From contig CM049309.1 in the NCBI GenBank assembly GCA_026874595.1, positions 17,502,576 to 17,566,575 of the forward strand: a stretch of DNA of 64,000 nucleotides, given 5' to 3'. Under the pieces are notes generated by a model. That model had not been told where the DNA came from. It saw only the letters and a list, made by a program, of their open reading frames with translations, and did not search any database. Every line of letters begins with the position of its first letter. Position 1 is the first letter of the stretch. Origin of the DNA: Sipunculus nudus. Taxonomy: Eukaryota > Annelida > Sipuncula > Golfingiida > Sipunculidae. Positions 58,263 through 64,000 of this stretch are shown piece by piece. Made by a program: the position numbers and the translations under genes.

Positions 58263-59039
58263 GACTGGCACCAGTAACTGTCATCAAGCTGCAATAAAAT
58301 ATAAACACCTCGTCAGTATCCACATTATAATGTAAATACGACTTTTTTCAATGGCATGCAACTGATTTCGTGATATCTCAAATAATGGTTTTCATGAGAG
58401 TCTTTCTCTTTCGGCGCAATATTGCACAGGTGGTCCAGTGAAAACTCGAGCAATGTCTCCATTTCCTAAGGCATGGGGAACTCCTTATATTATACGGACA
58501 TGTTATCAGGTACCGCCAGTAAAAGCTGCGTTTACTTGGAGCGCGGTATGTGGAATGCGGTATGAGACCATTTTGTAAAATGGAATACCCCGAGTATTTG
58601 ATCCGCACACTGCGCGCGCGGTTTATAGCGACCAGGAACCTAGTTACTATGTTCATGCTTTTTACTTTGATGGATGTCGGCCGGATTTTCAGAATTGGCA
58701 CGGATACAGTGAAACCACCCCTCTGTAGCGGACAGTAACGTTACCGGCCGATTTGTCCGTTGTAACGGGGTGTCCGCACCAGAGGGAGTCTGCAACCAAG
58801 GGCTTACTGTATACACTTTTACCTGAAGGACCTAAGCGTTTTAGAATGATATATATTCTTATACATACTAAATTTCGGTTACACAAATTAGGATGCATGG
58901 AAATCGACGCTAAGCAGAATTTATTTATATGAATATTTTTATGAGCTTTTTTAAAATTGTGGGCCTTGTTAACTTGATCATTGACCTAAAATTCAAAGAA
59001 TTTTACCATCTTTGAACTTACACCATTTCGATTTTCATA
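58263..59039. other. 5' flank of the TMEM151-like gene
   Basis: 58530-58625 has several CpGs (GCGCGCGCGG near 58611) and may be promoter or repeat. 58705-58800 holds a CAGTGAAACC... end with GTCCGTTGTAACGGGGTGTCC phrases typical of a non-autonomous repeat. No other gene seen. Confidence 0.4.
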
Positions 59040-59800
59040 ACAAACTTTTGAAAAAAAAAGTGGGTCCAGTGGCCTTGACCTCTAACCGTATTACCTCTAA
59101 ATCTACAGATTTCTTTCACCTTCGGCAGGTAAAGACATGGGTCCTGTGACTTTTGATCTCATGATGTCCAAATTAATCAGGGTTCTTTCTTTGGGAGTGG
59201 GCCATGCATACTTAAAGGTAGAAACCAATATTTCAGTCCAAAATGGAGTTGTCACCTGGAAATAAGTTTGTAGACGGATGGCCCCTTTGACGTTGTGACC
59301 TGAATTTTGACCTTCAGACCAAAACATCAAAAGGCTTTCTTTTTTTTTGTATTTGTGCTTCTCAATAAGTTAATTTTGAAACAGTATGTCAATCCAAACT
59401 CGAGTTATCATATTGAAACTAATTCGTGGACAGATGGCCCATGTTACCTTGACCTATGACCTTGTGAACCCAAAATACAGGTTCTTCTCCAATTGGCAGG
59501 TCAGCTATATGCGCAAGATGGAAGGTTTGGGATGAAGAGTTTGGCTTCAAATGCATCTACAATCCTTTTAACTAAGTGAGTCCTGTGACCTTGACCTTTG
59601 ACCTCATAACCAAATAAGCAACAGGTTTCTTGGATTAATGCTAGGCAATCTTTGCAGTTTACTGGAATGAAACCGAAGCCATACCTTGTAAACTATTTTG
59701 GAAATGCTATAATATCAATATCTGAGAAAACGGACAATTTTTACAACATATCAGTCCCATCGATGAAGGTCAAGGTCATTGGTCCTTAAAGGTGCATGAG
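59040..59800 (+). repeat. Family C-like internal fragment
   Basis: Contains the family's repeated units: GTGGCCTTGACCTCTAACC (59071), ACCTTGACCTATGACCTTGT (59446), TGTGACCTTGACCTTTGACC (59583), with GGCAGGT(C/A)A and CAAGATGGAAGGTTTGGGATG phrases as in C1 and A2. Neither terminus is recognisable; 60260-60340 (GACGGACAAAAAGACAAGC...) may be its decayed right part. Confidence 0.6.
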
Positions 59801-61840
59801 TGCATAAACATTTGCAATAATATGTGACTTATCTCACACCATTGGTACATTTTGAATGAATACAAAAGTTTTAAAGCTAAACACGGACTTACTTTCTCCA
59901 ATTCACCTGTTATATACGTTGTTAAGCTTCTACGTGTGAGTAAACACAATCAATGTACTATAGCGAGACTGCATGACTAGAGGTTTGATCTTATTATTTT
60001 CTTTCCGTTATAGAAACGGAGTTATAAAGTTTTATAAATCAATCAATCATCTGCATTCCACGTCAAATGTGAAGAAACAAAACCATCTTTTACATGTACA
60101 CAACATATAGGAAATACTTGGACAAAAAGAACTGAAATTTTCCAATTTGCAATTTTTCTCTTTATTCCTTGAAGAGTGTCGTTTTGGTAAGGAGTTCGGA
60201 AATACCTATCTCCTGTTCAAGCCAAAAAAATGCTACCCCTTTATAGTGTAAGCCCAACTATCAAAATACATTGACGGACAAAAAGACAAGCAGACCGACA
60301 AACAGACAGGGGCGATTACTTCAACCCTGTTGGTGATCACATATCCTCTGCATGTTCATCTTAAAACAGCAATACTAATACGCTTAAGTTTTCGTTAACT
60401 GATATGACCTACCTGTGATGAGTTGGGCTGTGTCAATCTTACAATCGTTGAATCATTACAAGAAACGGAAATTGCATGGCAAATCCAGCAGGTTTTAACA
60501 ATACTATTTTTTTTCTCAGCATAAGCAGTTAGCTAACAAACAAGTATAACCTCCTTTGAACGCGCATGCGTGTTTTTAATTAATCGCATGTCCCATGCTA
60601 GATTGTTAACACGATATGTTTCTCTCCTCACGTGCATGTACACGAGCACGGGAACAACTGGTGGTGATTCAACGTTAAAAAATAAATTAACTGTAATAAT
60701 TGACGCGGTTGTGTGTAAAATAAGCCACCTTACCTGTACACGTTCAACTTCCTCGCGGTATGTTTCCCCCCATGGATTGGCTTTAGTTCACACGCGGAGA
60801 AAAAACGTCTGAATACACGACAGAAAGCGAAAGTTCAACATATTCAACTCAGGAAAATTAAACTAAAACCTATGGCCTCTCCTGAAGGTGAAAAAGATCA
60901 TGCGGCACACATTTATACCAGAATGTGTTGCTTCTGCGTTCTGAGTATGGTAATTAAGATCACTACCCCGAAGAAAACAGACGAAGTAAGAGGTATGAAG
61001 TTGACCCAATTCATTGAATCTATTTTGAACTAAAATGGAGCACATGAGAGCGCATGCCTCAGCCATGATTAACAATCAAATCAGTTGGATCGATTGATCC
61101 TGCATGTACACCCTCATCTGCACATTTTAAAGGGGCTTATTCCGATAGCGGACTTTTTTTTACCAAAGAGAACCTTTCATGAAAATAGGCCAGAAAATGA
61201 TGATCCCACTGGACTCAGGCTGTCCTTTTGTTCATATCGAATGTATGTAACATGTGGGGGGGGCAAATAATTAACACACATTGGCGGTAAGTTTTAAAAG
61301 GGTGTTTTGCAGATTTAAACTGTTGTATACACGCAATCCGTAACCTTAGGTCGCTTTTTTTTCGTTTGTCAATATTGGTGCATGTACCATGTTTACTAAC
61401 ACTCAGTAACAACTTGTAAATAAACAAGCTCTTACTTTTCTTTAAAGATATTGTCTACAGTTCATAAATTTTTCCACAGAATAAGCAAGAAATCCCATAA
61501 ATTTAAAAAAAAGTAGATGAATTGCTGGCTTTAATAGGGTCTTATGTTACCCCCCCCCCCCTCCCTACCCCACCCTCATCCCCAACATTGGTTCGTGGAA
61601 ATCGGATCATTATCCTTTGCTGTACTCCGTTAACAAACAAAATGAATGACCAAAATAAATAAACACAGGATGAACACATAACCACTTTAGCGATGGAAAC
61701 AAATTGTGTGGTGGATAAATGAAACAATCTTTATAATAAAGTGAACCCCCCGAGTGACCAACACCCTCCTTATACGACTACCGTCCTGACACGACCACCA
61801 TGACACTAGTCCGACACGACTGTCCGTCAAACATGGGCAT
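59801..61840. other. Intergenic, no gene recognised
   Basis: Repeat traces at 59895-59970 (as at 41940-42055), a TAAAGGGGCTTATTCCGATA repeat end near 61130 (a relative is near 63580) and a C-run at about 61551-61562. Short frames show no domains. Confidence 0.45.
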
Positions 61841-61842
61841 CA

Positions 61843-61898
<56 letters not shown>
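61843..61898. repeat. (TA)n microsatellite
   Basis: About 55 bp of pure TA repeats. Confidence 0.95.
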
Positions 61899-61900
<2 letters not shown>

Positions 61901-62044
61901 TGAAGCTTCTATAATGTGGAAAGCCCTGGGAATGTGCCAAACTTCTGACTTTAAAGAGGTGCCCACTATATGGAGGTCATGACCATAACAACTAATAAGG
62001 GGAGAGAAAAAAAACAGGACTGTCAAAAACAGCCCCTATATTGT

Positions 62045-62141
62045 GGTGCCCAGAAAATTGAGGTGCCCACTATATTGAGGTGCCCACTATATTGAGGTGC
62101 CCACTATAATGAGGTGCCAACTTTATTGAGGTGCCTACTAT
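62045..62141 (+). repeat. 17-bp minisatellite AGGTGCCCACTATATTG
   Basis: Five to six units of AGGTGCCCACTATATTG with point changes (GTGCCAACTTTATTG, GTGCCTACTATGAG). Single related units occur upstream (GAGGTGCCCACTATATGG at about 61957). Confidence 0.9.
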
Positions 62142-62163
62142 GAGAGATTACTTTCTATATTTT

Positions 62164-62174
62164 TACACACACAC

Positions 62175-62230
<56 letters not shown>
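62164..62230. repeat. (AC)n-(AT)n microsatellite
   Basis: Short CA run, ATAC interruptions and about 50 bp of AT repeats, only 23 bp after the 17-bp minisatellite. Confidence 0.9.
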
Positions 62231-62231
<1 letters not shown>

Positions 62232-62900
62232 ATTGTAAAAGAAGTCCTCAGCAGATAGTTCTTACAAGATTCAACTAAAGAAATCTCAAACGAAACCGAA
62301 AAGAATTTATTTTGCCAATTTGAAAAGTAAAACAATGTACAATACATGGTCCCATGTTAGCTATATACTTATCATTATCCCACCTGTAAGCATGAACCCC
62401 AGGTCGTATTCATTGAATCAAAGAATGCAACAGTTAAACAAATGGCGGCATCTGTTCAGAAAATGAAACGATTTACATGTGATGGCATTGTATGCACGGT
62501 GGGACCGTTTATGAGGATTAAGGAGTTGGTTTCTTTAGTGGTATTGATTTTGCAGCTACCGGGCTGACCTTCTTAATATGATGAATAGATTCCTGGCCAG
62601 ATGGTGTTTGGACAAGCAGTTTTTGCTGAAGATGACATCTCTCAAATGACAACATGGCCTGGTTTTAATGAAGATACCAAGTTCCTATTCCTGTCTAACT
62701 CCTGACAGCAAACTGTAGAACCATTTTATTAATATATATGCTATTTTATATTTAAATGTAAACTGATTTATAACGAGTAGGTTTTTTTTTGTAAGTGATA
62801 TTATTTTTTATAATAAATTACGCAAGAGATGACATTTACATATATGGATACTCCTAGCAGTCCCGGAATGGTCTTATTATCGGGGATAACCATTAACATG
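62231..62900. other. Intergenic, no feature recognised
   Basis: AT-rich sequence without a recognisable gene or repeat. Confidence 0.45.
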
Positions 62901-62901
62901 A

Positions 62902-62956
<55 letters not shown>
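62901..62956. repeat. (TA)n-(TG)n microsatellite
   Basis: About 22 bp of TA then about 33 bp of TG repeats. Confidence 0.95.
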
Positions 62957-62959
<3 letters not shown>

Positions 62960-64000
62960 GACTTTTTTAGTATTAATAAATAAAATTATACAAGCGTATG
63001 GTCATAATTTCCTGTCTTGTTCTTGTTATGTAGAAAACATAATCAGTAAAAGCAAAGTGCCCGCTATACCGATGTTTAAATATGTGATATAAAGACCGTA
63101 CGATTCGGGACAATTAAAAATTGGTCGTAATTATGAGGTGGTCGATATACTGAGGTGGTCGTTTTACGAGGATTTAGAGTATATAAATATAGAAACTGGT
63201 AGAAATCAAATTTTTAAGGGCTCGAGAAGTACTCCGAATTTGGTGGCAACTGCTGAATCTGATGTAGCTTTTGTGTACATCTGTTTACTCCAAAAGAGTT
63301 TGCATGATTATAAAATGGCTGCCGTTAGCAATGCCATGTCGGAGGCTTAGTCGCAGGCAGGATACCTTGCATAACATTAATTTGTAACTAGTGTCACAAA
63401 CGTGCCATAATCATCATAAATCAACATATGATTATGGCTATACAAGGTCGCCCGGGCATAGAAAACAAATTGCGATTAATTAACTTTACTGGCTAATATA
63501 TCTTCGGCTAACTTTCCTGGCTGACATTTGTGAAAGGATAATTACACATTTTCAGTTGGTGACATGAATTAATATAAAAGGGCTTATTCCAATATTTGAC
63601 GGCTATTGACTAAAGATAACCCCTTCAACATTTCATTAAAAATAGGCCTAATCGCGTACATGTTCGTTCTATTTATAACCCAACGTTTTCTATGACGTGT
63701 GTGTGTGTGGGGGGGGGGGGGGGGGGGCGCATAATAATCCAAACAAGGAAAACTGCAAATAACACGAACCAGAGTAGTGCAAATGGCGTTTTGTCACTAG
63801 TGACCTTTCAACTTCAAACAACAACTATGCAACCTCTCACCTTCAGATTCGTGGTTTTTCTGCTTGTAAACATGGGCGCATGTTTAGTAACAGCTAGCTT
63901 ATAGATTAATAAGGTCAAATATCCGCCACAAAGGCGTTATCAGCAGGGATTTGGAGCAGGGATGACCTACAGTTCATAAATATATGCAGACTGAACCAGA
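62957..64000. other. Right edge, no gene recognised
   Basis: 63118-63180 has GAGGTGGTCGATATACTGAGG phrases related to the 17-bp minisatellite region. A G-run of about 19 lies at 63709-63727. 63570-63660 and 63780-63930 look like parts of the TTAAAGG-type MITEs. Frames here have no domain. Confidence 0.45.

Overview
The window is animal nuclear DNA: three intron-split genes in AT-rich sequence full of interspersed repeats, AT/AC/GA microsatellites and long poly-G/C runs. The repeats (elements with (ACGG)n blocks, tandem cores and 3' hairpins, resembling bivalve 'pearl'/Helentron-type elements) and the gene structures suggest a mollusc, most likely a bivalve; the species cannot be named from sequence alone. 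No bacterial, viral or CRISPR locus was seen, and no tRNA or rRNA gene was recognised.

Left half, minus strand (30050 down to 1642): the first nine coding exons of the AMP-activated protein kinase catalytic alpha subunit (PRKAA type). They give residues 1-297, the whole kinase domain plus the start of the autoinhibitory region, with every splice phase matching. The 3' end of the gene lies beyond base 1. Its introns hold at least seven non-autonomous elements of three related families, called A, B and C here, plus a 21-bp minisatellite that forms the upstream side of one 3' splice site.

Middle (30051-37181): the AMPK 5' flank and about 7 kb without a recognised gene, with AT microsatellites and repeat fragments. 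At 37182-44837 on the plus strand is a three-exon gene for a predicted secreted 458-residue protein: signal peptide, glycosylated helical/coiled-coil stalk, ILEI/FAM3-type domain and a C-terminal four-cysteine PAN/apple-like domain.

Right part: repeats (a family C element in reverse orientation; a 25-bp/178-bp higher-order minisatellite), then on the minus strand a four-exon gene (58262-54046) for a short, divergent TMEM151-family membrane protein, then about 5.7 kb of repeats.

The three genes have unrelated functions and no sign of co-regulation. The most notable content is the repeat biology: three sequence-unrelated element families share one terminal hairpin design (outer stem, one mismatch, inner stem, 3-nt loop), and the box near their 5' end complements the descending arm of that hairpin including the mismatched base. 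Two of these elements end 15 and 28 nt from AMPK 3' splice sites.
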